DNA of 64,000 nt from Sphingopyxis sp. PET50 (GCF_025244705.1 NZ_CP104207.1:1116001-1180000); one strand, 5' to 3'. Positions 46,357-56,945 are shown, counted from the first letter of the stretch. Notes: generated by a model not told the origin, from the letters alone. Numbers and translations: made by a program.

Positions 46357-47974
46357 TCAGAATGCGGACCAAGCCAGCCTGCGGCGGAGCCTCGATGCGG
46401 GCTTCGTCGCGGCGGCGGCGACGGCGCGGCCGATCTCCGCGCTGGCCGTGATGCCCTGGACGAAGGGTTGATCGTGCATCAGATAGGGCAGCGCGGCGAG
46501 CGCGATCCGGCCCTTGGCGACCTCGGGCGCCGTGAGGGTATAATCGTCGCTGACGTCCGGAATATCGTCGCCTGTCGCCAGCAATTGCGCGCGCAGTTTC
46601 GGGAAGGGGAGGTCGCGGGTGGCGAGGGGTTTCTGGCCGCGCGCGTCGATAAAAATGTCGAAATCATGCGTTTCGCCCGCGCATTCCATTGTCGTGCGTC
46701 CGTCCTCGACCGTCATGTCGTAATCGGGACCGAGTTCGAGGACGCCGATCACGCCTGCGGCGCGGAGCGCCAGCAGGCGGCGGATCGATTCGGACGGGAC
46801 CGCCGCATAATTGTCGACGAACACGCGGCTCAGCCCCGCGTCGAAGCGGTCACGGTCGGCGTCGGAGAAATGCGGTACGACCTCCTGCACCGCTTCGTGA
46901 AGGCGCAGGATCGCGTAGCGCCAGGGGATGGTGCGCCGGTCGCGCTTGTTGCGCTCGACCTCCCGCAGATTATAGGCCGCCCAGCGGAACGGATCGTGCG
47001 TCGCGCGATCGGCGAAATAGGCGTCGGCGAAGCTGTCGGCGTCGAGCGTCGCAAGCGACACGCCGGCCGCCCAGTCGGGGTCGCTCGCCGCGATCTCGTC
47101 CGCGACGAGCGCGAAGATGCGGTCGAGGAGCCCTTCGGGGCTCGGCCGCGATTTCGGCGGCGATCCGTTCTTTCGTCGCGACGCGCAGTGGTTCGTAGGG
47201 GATCGGGCAATAGAAATCGGCCTCGGGCAATATTCCCGACCGCGACATGAGCGTGATGGTCAGACCGGACTCGGCGTCGGACAGGTCGAAACGCAGGCCT
47301 TCGTCGGCTTCCTCGACGAAATCGCCGTGCTGGGCGGCGACCGCCATCGCCGCGTCGATCGCGCTGAGCGATGTTCCCATGATCCCGACGCGGCAGGCGG
47401 GAATCTCGGCATCGAGCATCCCCGACCAGGGGCTCGGGAAATAGGCGCGCGGCTTCTCGTCGTCCTCGGGCCAGACATGACCGGTGGCGATTACCGCCAG
47501 GTCGTAGAGTGCGGGCGAGGACTTGCCGTCCGTCCATAGCGCGACCCCGTCCGGCCGGGCTTCGAGGTCGGTCACGCGGCAGGTCTCATGCACCGCGATC
47601 AGGTGACCCTTCTCCTTGCCCTGGCTGACGAGTTCGAGGAACTGGTCACGGAAATATTGGCCGAGCAGGATGCGCGGCAGGAATTGCCGGTCGTGGAGCG
47701 CGGCTTTCTCGACGCCGTAACGGGCGAGAAATGCCGCGGGCTGGTCGCGCAGCCATTCGAGATAGGTGGAAGTCAGCGGTGGAATCTCGATGCTGGCGAT
47801 ATTCGCGAGCATCAAGCGGCTGTTGAGTTCGTCGCTGTACGGCATGCCGACGCCCGCCTCGTCCGCCTCTTCATAGATGGCGATGGCGAGAGGCGTTTCG
47901 CCGCCCAGCAGGGCGGAGAACGTATAGATGCCGGTCGGGCTGGCGCCGATGATCGCGACACGCTTCAAGGTCAT
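46357..47974 (-). pseudogene. FAD/NAD(P)-binding protein, frame broken once
   Basis: A soluble flavoprotein-like protein of about 538 residues. The N-terminal dinucleotide-binding fold starts VAIIGASPTGIYTFSALL and the second part has DLAVIATGHVWP and VGIMGTSLSAIDAAMAV. At about 47143 one surplus base breaks the frame; the +1 frame resumes SPEGLLDRIFALVADE and DPFRWAAYNLREVERNKRD to the stop. It belongs to the NAD_binding_9 type. Start ATG 47974. It is divergent from the radical SAM/UdgX genes, with an SOS-like box upstream. No substrate is known. Confidence 0.78.
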
Positions 47975-48050
47975 CCCCTCACCACGGGTTGCAGCCCGAT
48001 CATCCACTCTGCTCAGCTCGCGGCCTGCGAGCCGCCGCCTCGGTTATCGG

Positions 48051-48065
48051 GAACAACGAACGAAC
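48051..48065 (-). promoter_or_regulatory. SOS (LexA) box facing the FAD-protein gene
   Basis: GAACAACGAACGAAC is GAAC-N7-GAAC, the minus-strand form of the alphaproteobacterial LexA box GTTC-N7-GTTC. It lies 77 bases upstream of the FAD-protein start. Confidence 0.55.
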
Positions 48066-48145
48066 GACGGCATGGCTCCCCGTGCCCGCACGAATTGTTC
48101 CGGCCAAGCGCGCCGAAGCGAGCGGGCGATGCGATATCCGGATAT

Positions 48146-48160
48146 GTTCCTTATTTGTTC
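48146..48160 (+). promoter_or_regulatory. SOS (LexA) box upstream of the radical SAM/udgX operon
   Basis: GTTCCTTATTTGTTC matches the alphaproteobacterial LexA box GTTC-N7-GTTC exactly and lies 20 bases before the radical SAM start. The position overlaps where the promoter must be, so LexA repression is likely. Confidence 0.75.
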
Positions 48161-48179
48161 TTAATGCTAGACAGGGAGG

Positions 48180-49430
48180 ATGACAGAAAAGCCGATTCTT
48201 CAGAAGCTTGCAGTCCTTGCCGACGCGGCCAAATATGATGCCTCCTGCGCTTCGTCGGGAACGGTGAAGCGCGACTCGACCGGCACGAAGGGTATCGGCT
48301 CGACCGAGGGGATGGGTATCTGCCACAGCTATGCCCCCGACGGGCGGTGCATCTCGCTGCTGAAGATATTGCTCACCAATTTCTGCATCTACGACTGCCG
48401 ATTCTGCATCAACCGCGCGTCGAGCAACGTCGAGCGCGCGCGGTTCAGCCCGCAGGAGGTCGTCCGCCTCACGCTCGATTTCTACAAGCGCAACTATATC
48501 GAGGGGCTGTTCCTCTCTTCGGGCATCATCCGCTCCGAGGATTATACGATGGAGCAGCTTGTCGAGGTCGCGCGCCTCCTGCGCGAGGAGCATCGCTTTC
48601 AGGGTTATATTCATCTGAAGACGATCGCGGGGGCCGATCCGGGCCTGGTCGCGCTCGCGGGGCTCTATGCCGATCGGCTGTCGACCAATGTCGAGCTGCC
48701 GACCGAGGCGGGCCTCGCAAGCTTCGCGCCCGAGAAGAAGCCAGAGACGATCCGCAAGACGATGGCGTCGGTGCGTGTCGGGGAGGCGGATGCGATCGAC
48801 GCCGCGAAGAGCCGGTTGATCGGCAAGGCGCTGCCGCCGCACTTCGCCCCCGCGGGTCAATCGACGCAGATGATCGTCGGGGCCGACGCGGCGCGCGACG
48901 ACGATATCCTCGCGACCGCGACGAACCTCTATTCGGGCTACCAACTCCGCCGCGTCTATTATTCGGCCTATAGTCCGATCCCCGATGCGAGCAGCGACCT
49001 GCCGCCGATGCGGCCGCCGCTGATGCGCGAGCACCGGCTCTATCAGGCCGACTGGCTGCTGCGCTTCTATGGTTTCGCGCGCGCCGAGATCATGGAGGGG
49101 GCCAGCGGCGGGATGCTTGACCTCGATATCGATCCCAAGCTCGCCTGGGCGCTCCAGCGACGCGAGGCCTTTCCGGTCGATATCAACCGCGCCCCGCGCG
49201 AACTGCTGCTGCGCGTGCCGGGGCTGGGGACGCGCGCGGTCGACCGCATCGTCGCGGCGCGGCGGCTCGGGATGTTGCGGCTCGGCGACCTCGCGAAGCT
49301 GACCGCTTCGGTGAAGAAGCTGCTGCCCTTCGTCGTGACCCCCGACTGGCGGCCGGGAAAACTTACCGACAGCGCCGACCTGCGCGCGCGCTTCGCGCCG
49401 CCGGCGGAGCAACTGGCGCTCGCGCTATGA
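48180..49430 (+). CDS. Putative DNA modification/repair radical SAM protein (UDG-linked)
   Basis: A 416-residue radical SAM protein of the group linked to uracil-DNA glycosylase genes (TIGR03916 type). The 4Fe-4S cysteines are C69, C73 and C76 (CIYDCRFC, C-x3-C-x2-C). Extra conserved parts are YDASCASSGT and GICHSYAPDGRCISLLK. The C-terminus carries a helix-hairpin-helix (APRELLLRVPGLGTRAV), a DNA-binding fold. GGGAGG directly abuts the ATG, an unusually short spacing. It overlaps udgX by 4 bases. The reaction is not known. Confidence 0.9.
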   Translation: MTEKPILQKLAVLADAAKYDASCASSGTVKRDSTGTKGIGSTEGMGICHSYAPDGRCISLLKILLTNFCIYDCRFCINRASSNVERARFSPQEVVRLTLDFYKRNYIEGLFLSSGIIRSEDYTMEQLVEVARLLREEHRFQGYIHLKTIAGADPGLVALAGLYADRLSTNVELPTEAGLASFAPEKKPETIRKTMASVRVGEADAIDAAKSRLIGKALPPHFAPAGQSTQMIVGADAARDDDILATATNLYSGYQLRRVYYSAYSPIPDASSDLPPMRPPLMREHRLYQADWLLRFYGFARAEIMEGASGGMLDLDIDPKLAWALQRREAFPVDINRAPRELLLRVPGLGTRAVDRIVAARRLGMLRLGDLAKLTASVKKLLPFVVTPDWRPGKLTDSADLRARFAPPAEQLALAL

Positions 49431-50859
49431 GGGAGGTTGTGCTGAAAACCGCGGGCGATTTCGCCGAATGGCGCGACGCGGCGCGCGGTCTGCTCGCGGG
49501 CGGGGTGGCGCCCGAGGATGTCAGCTGGCGGGACGGCGAGCAAGGTGCGTCGCTGTTCGGCGACGACGCGCCGCCTGCATCGGCGGCGGCGGTAGCGCTG
49601 CCGCGCCAACTGCTCGGAATGATCGACCGGGTGATCTGCCACCGCGATCCGGACGTTCCGGCCCGGCTTTATCGCGTCGTCTGGCGCGGGGCGCGCGACC
49701 GGCATCTGCTTGCGCGTACCACCGACGCCGATGTCGACTGGCTGCGCAAGGCCGACAAGGCGATCCGCCGCGACGTGCACAAGATGCACGCCTTCGTGCG
49801 TTTCCGGCGCCTGGGCGAGGATGCGGGCGGGCGCGAAAGTTTCGCCGCCTGGTTCGAGCCGTCGCACCGAATATTGCGGTTGACTGCCCCATTCTTTCAG
49901 CGGCGCTTCTTCGGGATGGACTGGGCGATCGTCACCCCTGACGCACGCGCGATCTGGCACAATGAGACGCTGACCCTTGGCCCCGGTGGAACGAGGCACG
50001 AGGTGCCGGATAGCGATGTGGTCGAGGACCAGTGGCGCACCTATTATGGCGCGATCTTCAATCCGGCGCGGGTCAAGATCGACGCGATGCGCGCCGAAAT
50101 GCCGAAGAAATATTGGCACAACCTGCCCGAGGCGCAGAATATCGCGCCGCTGCTCGCGGGCGCCGGGGCGCGGGTGGAACGCATGCGCGAAGCGGCCGTT
50201 TCTCTGGCGAACCCGCGAAGCGGGAAATGGCGGACGCGCGTGCCCGACGAACTGGCTCTCGATGACGATGTGAAGACGCTCGACGAGCTTGCGCGCGCGA
50301 TCGACCGTTGCAAGCGTTGCCCGCTCTATTGCAACGCCACGCAGGGCGTGGCGGGCGAGGGGCCGAAATCGGCGTGCATCATGCTGGTCGGCGAGCAGCC
50401 GGGCGATCAGGAGGATCTGCAGGGACGACCGTTCGTCGGGCCCGCGGGACAGGTGCTGAACGAGGCGCTCGAAGAGGCGGGCCTTGACCGCTGCGGCGCC
50501 TGTTCCTCACCAACGCGGTCAAGCATTTCAAATATGAGCCGCGTGGCAAGCGGCGATTGCACCAGAATCCGACCGCGGCCGAGATCGATATATGCCGCTG
50601 GTGGCTCGACAAGGAACGCCGGCTTGTCCAGCCCGCGCTGATCGTGACGCTCGGCGCGAGCGCGCTGCGCGGGGTGACGGGCAGGAGCGCGAGCATCCGG
50701 TCGATGCGCGGTGCGGTGCATGCGCTCGCAGGCGGCACGAAGCTGATCGCGACGATCCACCCCTCCTTCCTGCTCCGCATGCCCGACCGCGAACGCGCCG
50801 CCGAAGAGCGCGCAGCCTTCGTTGCCGATCTGGTGGACGCACGGAAGCTGGTGACGTGA
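49427..50859 (+). pseudogene. udgX: UdgX family uracil-DNA binding protein with N-terminal TIGR03915-type domain, frame broken once
   Basis: A two-domain protein. Residues 1-255 are the domain often found beside the radical SAM gene (FQRRFFGMDWAIVTPDA, AMRAEMPKKYWHNLPEA). Then comes a family-4-like UDG with iron-sulfur cysteines CKRCPLYC and motif GEQPGDQEDLQGRPFVG. Near 50499 one base is missing (3n+2); the frame resumes LFLTNAVKHFKYEPRGKRRL then HQNP, the loop whose His binds uracil-derived abasic DNA covalently in UdgX. The fusion with the N-terminal domain is the usual long form in proteobacteria. Confidence 0.88.
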
Positions 50860-51013
50860 TGCCCGCTGCAAGGCCGGATCGCTTTTGGGGGCCGATTGAT
50901 CGCTGGCCGCGATTGTAAATCGCGCTTCGCACTCCATATATGCTCCATCGCCGGGCTTTTCATGCATGCCGGCGGCTGAGAGACCGTCGCGCTCCCGCAG
51001 AAGGAGCGCTGAT

Positions 51014-51625
51014 ATGGATCTCAATCAACTTCTCTACCATCATCAAATGGCCTTGATGGCCGTCAGCCAAGCTGAACGCCACGGCGGAGCGGCGCCCGAT
51101 TTCGACCTGCCGCGTTATTACGCGAAGCGGATCAACGAATATCGTGAGCGCCGCGGCCTGAACGGCGATGCCGAAGCCATCGCTCGCCTTAGCGGGAGTA
51201 TGGAGACTCCTGCCGAAAGCGCCGCCGCGCCCGAGGAATTCGTCGGGGACATTCTGATCGCCGAACTGCTGATCGCGAAGGCGCTCGAGCGGGCGAAGCA
51301 CGAACCGGGCGCCGGTGAGCCGGGCGGGCCGGTCGATCCGCCGGTCGACATCCGCGCGATGCTGCTCGCCGCAGGGCAGGACGTCTATCGCTCGCTTGGT
51401 TTCGACGATGTTTCGCTCGCCGAGGAAAGCGAACAGCGCCGGGCGTGGGAGGATGAGGGGGGCAGCTTGCGCCCTTCGGCTCCGGATGAGGAAGATGGCA
51501 TTACGCGCACCTATGTCGAGCAGTTCAGCGTGGGAAATTACCGCTATTCCAATCTGGTCGACGCCAAGGCGGCCGCGCGGCGGGAACGGGAGGCGATGCG
51601 GCTGGCGGAGATGGCCGGTTCCTGA
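51014..51625 (+). CDS. Hypothetical protein
   Basis: A 203-residue soluble acidic protein, starting MDLNQLLYHHQMALMAVSQA and rich in Glu/Arg toward the end. No family recognised. Start ATG 51014, with AAGGAG upstream. It lies 154 bases after udgX with its own leader, so membership in the repair operon is uncertain. Confidence 0.65.
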   Translation: MDLNQLLYHHQMALMAVSQAERHGGAAPDFDLPRYYAKRINEYRERRGLNGDAEAIARLSGSMETPAESAAAPEEFVGDILIAELLIAKALERAKHEPGAGEPGGPVDPPVDIRAMLLAAGQDVYRSLGFDDVSLAEESEQRRAWEDEGGSLRPSAPDEEDGITRTYVEQFSVGNYRYSNLVDAKAAARREREAMRLAEMAGS

Positions 51626-51799
51626 TCCGCCCCCGCGGGAACGACCTGCGCTGCCCGTGCATGCCGGGCGGGTGAGGGAACCAGAACGCCGCTGATTTGT
51701 TCTATTTCCGGTCGCACCCGAAACGGCGCGCGTCCCAAAACAAGCAAAAATTCAACCGGGCGAGGCCTTCTGTCGCTTCATTTTGGAAGGTATTTTCCT

Positions 51800-54071
51800 G
51801 TGTACGAAGCCCCGGACCGCATATCCTTCGAAGAAAGCCGTGAGGCACACCCGGCCCTGCGACCCAAGGTCGAGGCGCCGGTCCGACTGGCGCTGATCGG
51901 GGGATATCTGCCGCGGCGCTGCGGCATCGCGACCTTTACCACTGACATTCACGCGTCGCTCAAGGCGGCCGTTCCCGACCTTGCCATCGACATCTATGCG
52001 ATGGCGCCGGCGAAGGCGCCGGTCGCGTTCGACCCCGTGGTCCGCGCCGCCATTACCGAAGGCGATGCGGCGAGCTTTATCGATGCGGCGCGGCGGATCG
52101 AGGCGAGCCGCGCCGATGTCATCTGGCTCCAGCACGAATTCGGGCTGTTCGGCGGCCTTGCCGGCGACATGATCCTCGAACTCCTCGACCGGGTGAGCGC
52201 GCCGCTGATCGTCACGCTCCACACCGTCCTCGACGAGCCCGATGCCGATCAGCGGCGGGTGATGGAGCGTCTGATCGCGCGTGCGAGCAAGCTGGTCGTG
52301 ATGTCCGAACGGTCGCGCAATCTGCTGCGGTCGGTGTATCGCGCCGACGCGGATCAGATCGTCCTCATCCCGCACGGCGTGCCCGACCGGCCCTTCGGCC
52401 GCTCGCTCCGGTTCAAATCCAAGTTCGGATTCGACGGCAGGCAGGTGGTGCTGACCTTCGGGCTGCTCTCGCCGGGCAAGGGGATCGAGGTGGTGATTGA
52501 GGCGCTTCCGGCGATCGTCGCGGATCGTCCCGGCGTCCTTTATTGCATCGCGGGCGCGACACATCCCAATCTTCTGGCACGCGAAGGCGAGGCCTATCGC
52601 GAACGGCTGAAGGGGCTCGCCGCCTCGCTCGGCGTCGACGCGCATGTCCGCTGGATCGACGCCTTTCTCGAGACCGACGAACTGCTCGACCTGATCGAGG
52701 CGGCGGACATCTACGTGACGCCTTATACCGGCGCCCAGCAATCGACCTCGGGGACGCTGTCCTATGCGATGGCGCTCGGCAAGGCGGTGGTGTCGACGCC
52801 CTATGTGCACGCCGCCGAATTGCTCGGCGGCGATCATGGGGTGCTGGTCCCCTTCGGCGACAGCGCGGCGGTCGCGAAGGCCATCGCCGGCCTGCTCGAC
52901 GATCCCGACCGGCTGCTGACGCTGCAGAGGCGCGCCTATGACCGGGGAAGGGACATGATCTGGCTCAGCCTTTGCCGCGCGGACCCACGATCTGATCGAG
53001 GCAAGCCGGATCAGCCCCGTCGCCGCCGGTCTTCCCGACCGGGTGGGTATCGACGGCCTGCTGCGCCTCTGCGACGATACCGGCATCCTGCAGCACAGCA
53101 TCCACAGCGTGCCCGACCGCGCGCACGGCTATTGCGTCGACGACAATGCGCGCGCGCTGATGCTGATGAACCGGCTGCCCGACGATGTCTTGCGCCAATG
53201 CGGCCGACTGCTCGGGGTTTTCGCGGCCTTCGTCCAGCATGCGTGGAACGCCGACAAGGGCGAATTCCGGAACTTCATGGGGTTCGGACGGAACTGGCTG
53301 GAAGAGGTGGGTTCCGAAGACAGTTGCGGGCGGACATTATGGGCGCTCGGCGCGACGGCGCGCGAAGGCAAGATGCCGGGTCTGCGCCAGTGGGCGGGCA
53401 AGTTGTTCGCGTGCACTGCGCCCTCTGCTCTCGATTTCCAGTCGCCGCGCGCGATCGCCTTTGCGATGCTTGGGGCGGACTATCTGCTCGGCACGGACGA
53501 GGAACAGACGCTTGCGTTGCAAATCCTAGAGCAAGGTGCCGACCGGCTGCTGACGCTGCACGCCGCTACGGCGCGGCCCGATTGGCAGTGGTATGAAAGC
53601 GTCCTCGCCTATGACAACGCCCGCCTGCCCGAGGCGATGCTGCGCGCGGGCGTGCGGCTGGGGCGTGCCGACCTGACCGCATGCGGGCTGGAAACGCTGC
53701 GCTGGATCAACGACATTCAAATTACCCCGCGCGGATATTTTCGCCCGGTGGGTTCGGGTAGCTTCGGGCATGCCTATGCGCCTCCGCGGCCGTTCGACCA
53801 GCAGCCGGTCGAAATCTGGGCCTCCATCGATGCCGCGTCGGCCGCCTATGACGTCACTGGCGACGCCATCTGGCTGACGCACGCGCGCCGCGCCTATGAC
53901 TGGTTCGCGGGCTGCAACGATCGCGGGGTGGCCGTCGCCGACCCGTCGAGCGGCACCAGCCGCGACGGGATCAACCCGCGCGGACTGAATCTCAACGAGG
54001 GGGCCGAGTCGGTGCTGGCCTATCAGCATGCAAGCTATGCCATCTGGGACTTTATCGCCAAAGTCGGGTAG
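51800..54071 (+). pseudogene. GT4 glycosyltransferase fused to an alpha-helical C-terminal domain, frame broken once
   Basis: The N-terminal part (about 385 residues) is a GT-B glycosyltransferase of family 4: LIGGYLPRRCGIATFTTDIH, VIWLQHEFGLFGG, VLTFGLLSPGKGIEVV and the donor-site region QQSTSGTLSYAMALGKAVV. At about 52964 one base is surplus; the +1 frame continues AFAARTHDLIEASRISPVA and about 350 residues of helical, glycosidase-like sequence (DRAHGYCVDDNARALMLMNR). Start GTG 51800. The GH130 gene follows by 9 bases, so both act on one glycan, probably mannose-containing. Confidence 0.8.
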
Positions 54072-54080
54072 GGAACTCCC

Positions 54081-55362
54081 ATGGATCTCGTCCAGCACGA
54101 ATTGCGGCTGCATGCCGACCCGACGCGTGTCGTCGTGCGGCCCTTTCATCTCGCGTGGCAGGCGTCGGGCCCCGATCTGGAGCGGGTGCAAAGGCTGGCG
54201 CGCGAGATCGTCGCGCTCAATCCGCGCACCGTGCGGGCGGAACTCGGCGTGGTGCTGCGCGATTTCGCCGACCGGCACTGGCAGATCGAGAAGGTGTTCG
54301 CCGACCGCTTCGAGGAAATCGAACCCAAGCTCGGGCTCGACGATGTCGCGCTCAAACGCGAAATGCGGCTGCTGATTGGCGCCTATTTCTGCCACGAATA
54401 TAGCTATGCGGCGGCGGCGCTGATGAACCCCAGCGTCGTGCGTCATCCCGACCAGAGCGGGCTGCAGAAGGGCAGCGTGCGCATCCTGCTGTCGCTGCGT
54501 GCCGTCGGCGAGGGGCATATCTCGACGATCGCGTTTCGCGAGGGGATCATCACGCACGAGCGCGAGATGACGCTGCTGCCTCAGCCTGCCTTCGCCACCG
54601 CGGCGATGCTGGGTCCGCATCGCGACGACAAGCCCGACGATGTCGTCTCGCTCTATCGCCACCCCGACAGCAGCCTGTCGGGCACGGTGATTTTCCCGAT
54701 CACCGAGGCGCAGCGCAACGGGCTGGAGGATCTGCGCCTCGTCGAATTCCGTCGCGACAGCGGCAAGAGCGAGTGGATCGGCACCTATACCGCCTATAGC
54801 GGCCGCGACATCCAATCCGAACTGCTGCGCACGCGCGATTTCAAGGACTTCACGCTGACTCCGATCAAGGGCGGCGCGGGACGCAACAAGGGCATGGCGT
54901 TGTTCCCGCGCAAGATCGAGGGGCAGTTCTGCATGATCGGCCTAGCAGGACGGGAAAAATCTCTATCTCCTGCGCTCGGACGCGATCGATCAATGGGAAG
55001 GCGGCGAATTGCTGCTCGAACCCCGTTATCCTTGGGAACTCATCCAGATCGGCAATTGCGGTGCACCGATCGAGCTCGACGAAGGCTGGCTGGTGCTCAC
55101 CCACGGCGTCGGCGCGATGCGCAAATATGCGATCGGCGCGGCGCTGCTCGACAAGGCCGACCCGTCTAAAGTGATCGGCCGCACCCCCAATCCGATCCTC
55201 TCCGCCGCCGACGAGGATCGCGAAGGCTATGTTCCCAATGTCGTTTACACCTGCGGTGCGATCCGGGTCGGAGACGATATCTTCCTGCCCTATGGCGTCG
55301 CCGACAGTTCGGTATGTTTTGCCTTTGTGGCGATTGCCGAGATACTGGCGGCTATGGATTAG
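54081..55362 (+). pseudogene. GH130 family glycoside phosphorylase/hydrolase, frame broken once
   Basis: A five-bladed propeller enzyme of family GH130, which acts on beta-mannosides, often by phosphorolysis. The first frame runs to KIEGQFCMIG; near 54942-54945 (CTAG where three bases are expected) the frame slips and continues QDGKNLYLLRSDAIDQWEG, EPRYPWELIQIGNCG, GYVPNVVYTCGAIRVGDD and YGVADSSVCFAFVAI. The stop TAG (55360-55362) is formed by the tip of the MITE-like element. Partner of the upstream glycosyltransferase. Confidence 0.82.
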
Positions 55363-55505
55363 GCTGTATCGACATTCAGCCCTGGCGGCCTGCAAATGGC
55401 GGCTTTCCGCGCTTCCGGTGCTCACGCACATCGAGTGCGCTGCGCTCCGGGTCACGGAAAACCACCATTTTCAGCTCGCCATCTTCTGAATGTCGATACA
55501 GCCTA
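55360..55505 (-). mobile_element. 146-bp MITE-like element, copy 2
   Basis: Left TIR TAGGCTGTATCGACATTCAG (55360-55379), right TIR CTGAATGTCGATACAGCCTA (55486-55505), exact complements. Inverted relative to copy 1 at 12048 and nearly identical to it over the full length. It sits directly at the GH130 stop codon and next to fragments of a TonB receptor and an AraC gene. Confidence 0.85.
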
Positions 55506-55531
55506 GGGCAGCGTTGCGCGTCCGATATCGC

Positions 55532-55690
55532 AAAGTGGAAAGTTGCACTGACATCGTAGGTTCGAGGCTCATTCGCGAGAATTCGGTTCGCGGTGCTGCC
55601 CGGAAACGCGCCGTTGTTGAGTCCGAGCGCGGCACCGAGCGTCTGATAGACCGCGAGCGGGCGATAATGGGTGTTGGTGAGATTGTCGCC
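55532..55690 (-). pseudogene. C-terminal fragment of a TonB-dependent receptor
   Basis: On the minus strand about 53 residues read DNLTNTHYRPLAVYQTLGAA to NEPRTYDVSATFHF, the last strands of a TonB receptor ending in the expected aromatic. No stop follows the final Phe; the frame runs on into the MITE-like element. Upstream of DNLTN the similarity ends abruptly near 55690. Confidence 0.6.
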
Positions 55691-55813
55691 GAGATGCTCG
55701 GCTATGGATCGATCGGAGCTTACACCCGCTGGCACAGCCAGATGTTCGGTATATCGCCGCGCCAATGGCGCATTTCGGCGCTCCAGCGACAACCCAAATC
55801 GCCCGCTTTTTGA
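55676..55813 (+). pseudogene. C-terminal fragment of an AraC family regulator
   Basis: About 45 residues read EIVAEMLGYGSIGAYTRWHS and QMFGISPRQWR, the second helix-turn-helix of AraC proteins, then a short tail and a stop. The rest of the gene is missing; its left edge meets the inverted TonB receptor fragment near 55676-55690. Confidence 0.65.
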
Positions 55814-55829
55814 ACTGACTAACCAAACC

Positions 55830-56878
55830 TAGCCAATAGCTGCGGCCTCGATAACGGCTTCGGAAAAGGCTTTGGGCGCTTCCTGAGGAAGGTTGTGCCC
55901 AATCCCCCCGCCGATCGATCGGTGCGAGTATCGACCGGAGAATTTCCCGGCATAAGTGGCTTAGGCTTCGGGATGCGGCGCGCCATTCGCGTCGCCTTCC
56001 AGCGTGATCGTCGGCACGCCGATGGTCGGTGCTTCCGCCAGACGCCGCTCCAGTGCGTCATATTTCGGATCGCCCGCCGCCGCGCTCAAGCGCCAACGGT
56101 AATTGTGGATCACAATCGCGACATGGTCGGGATTGTCGAACGCCTGCGCGGAGCGTTCGAAGGTCGCATCGTCGAAGGCCCATTGCGGCGACGCAGTGCG
56201 CCATATGAGTTTCGCGAATTCCCTGCGGTTTGCGTCATAACCGCGTGCACCGCGCTCGGTCGCGAAGTAGAATTGATACCACCAGGACAGCTCGGCTTGC
56301 GGTGGCAAGGGCATGGCATTGGCCTGCTGGCTGCCGATCAGATAGCCGCTGACCGACACCAGCGCGGTGCAGCGTTCGGGCCAGATTGCGGCGACGATGC
56401 AAGCGGTCCGCGCACCCCAGTCGCAGCCCGCGATCGTGGCGCTCTCGATCTTGAGCGCGTCCATCAGCGCGATCACATCCTGCGCCAGCGCCGCCTGCTG
56501 ACCGTTGCGGAACGCGTCGGCGGCAACGAAACGCGTCGCGCCGTAACCACGCAGATAGGGAACGATCACGCGATAGCCCGCCTTGGCCAGCAGCGGCGCG
56601 ACCTCTTCATAACAATGGATGTCATAGGGCCAGCCGTGCAGAAGGATCGCGACCTTCCCCTTGGCCGGACCCATTTCGACATAGGCGATCTCGAGTTCCT
56701 CGGCGCGCACCTGCCGCAGCGGGCCCATCGTAGGTGACGCGCCCGCCTGCGTGGAAGAGGTCGGTGCGGCAGCCTGCGCGACGCCGGCAAGACCGTAGCG
56801 GGTCATAGCCATGCCGGCCGCGCTCAGCCCGGCTGCCCGGAGAAAGAGCCGGCGATCGGCGGCGCTGCGATCGGTCAT
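55830..56878 (-). pseudogene. Tat-exported alpha/beta hydrolase interrupted by a nonsense codon
   Basis: An epoxide-hydrolase-like alpha/beta hydrolase. Twin-arginine-type signal (ADRRLFLRAAGLSAAGMA), oxyanion motif LLHGWPYDIHCYEE, nucleophile elbow IAGCDWGARTA. At 55961-55963 the frame meets TAA (HPEA then stop), yet the same frame continues with ATYAGKFSGRYSHRSIGGG, IGHNLPQEAPKAF and a natural TAG at 55830. The catalytic His (IGHNLPQ) is beyond the premature stop, so the product should be inactive. Start ATG 56878, with GAGGAG upstream. Confidence 0.8.
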
Positions 56879-56945
56879 GAACATTCTCCTCTAAAGCCTC
56901 ATGCGCCACCGCGCCCGCGCGTCGATTAGGGTCTGACGACCCATC

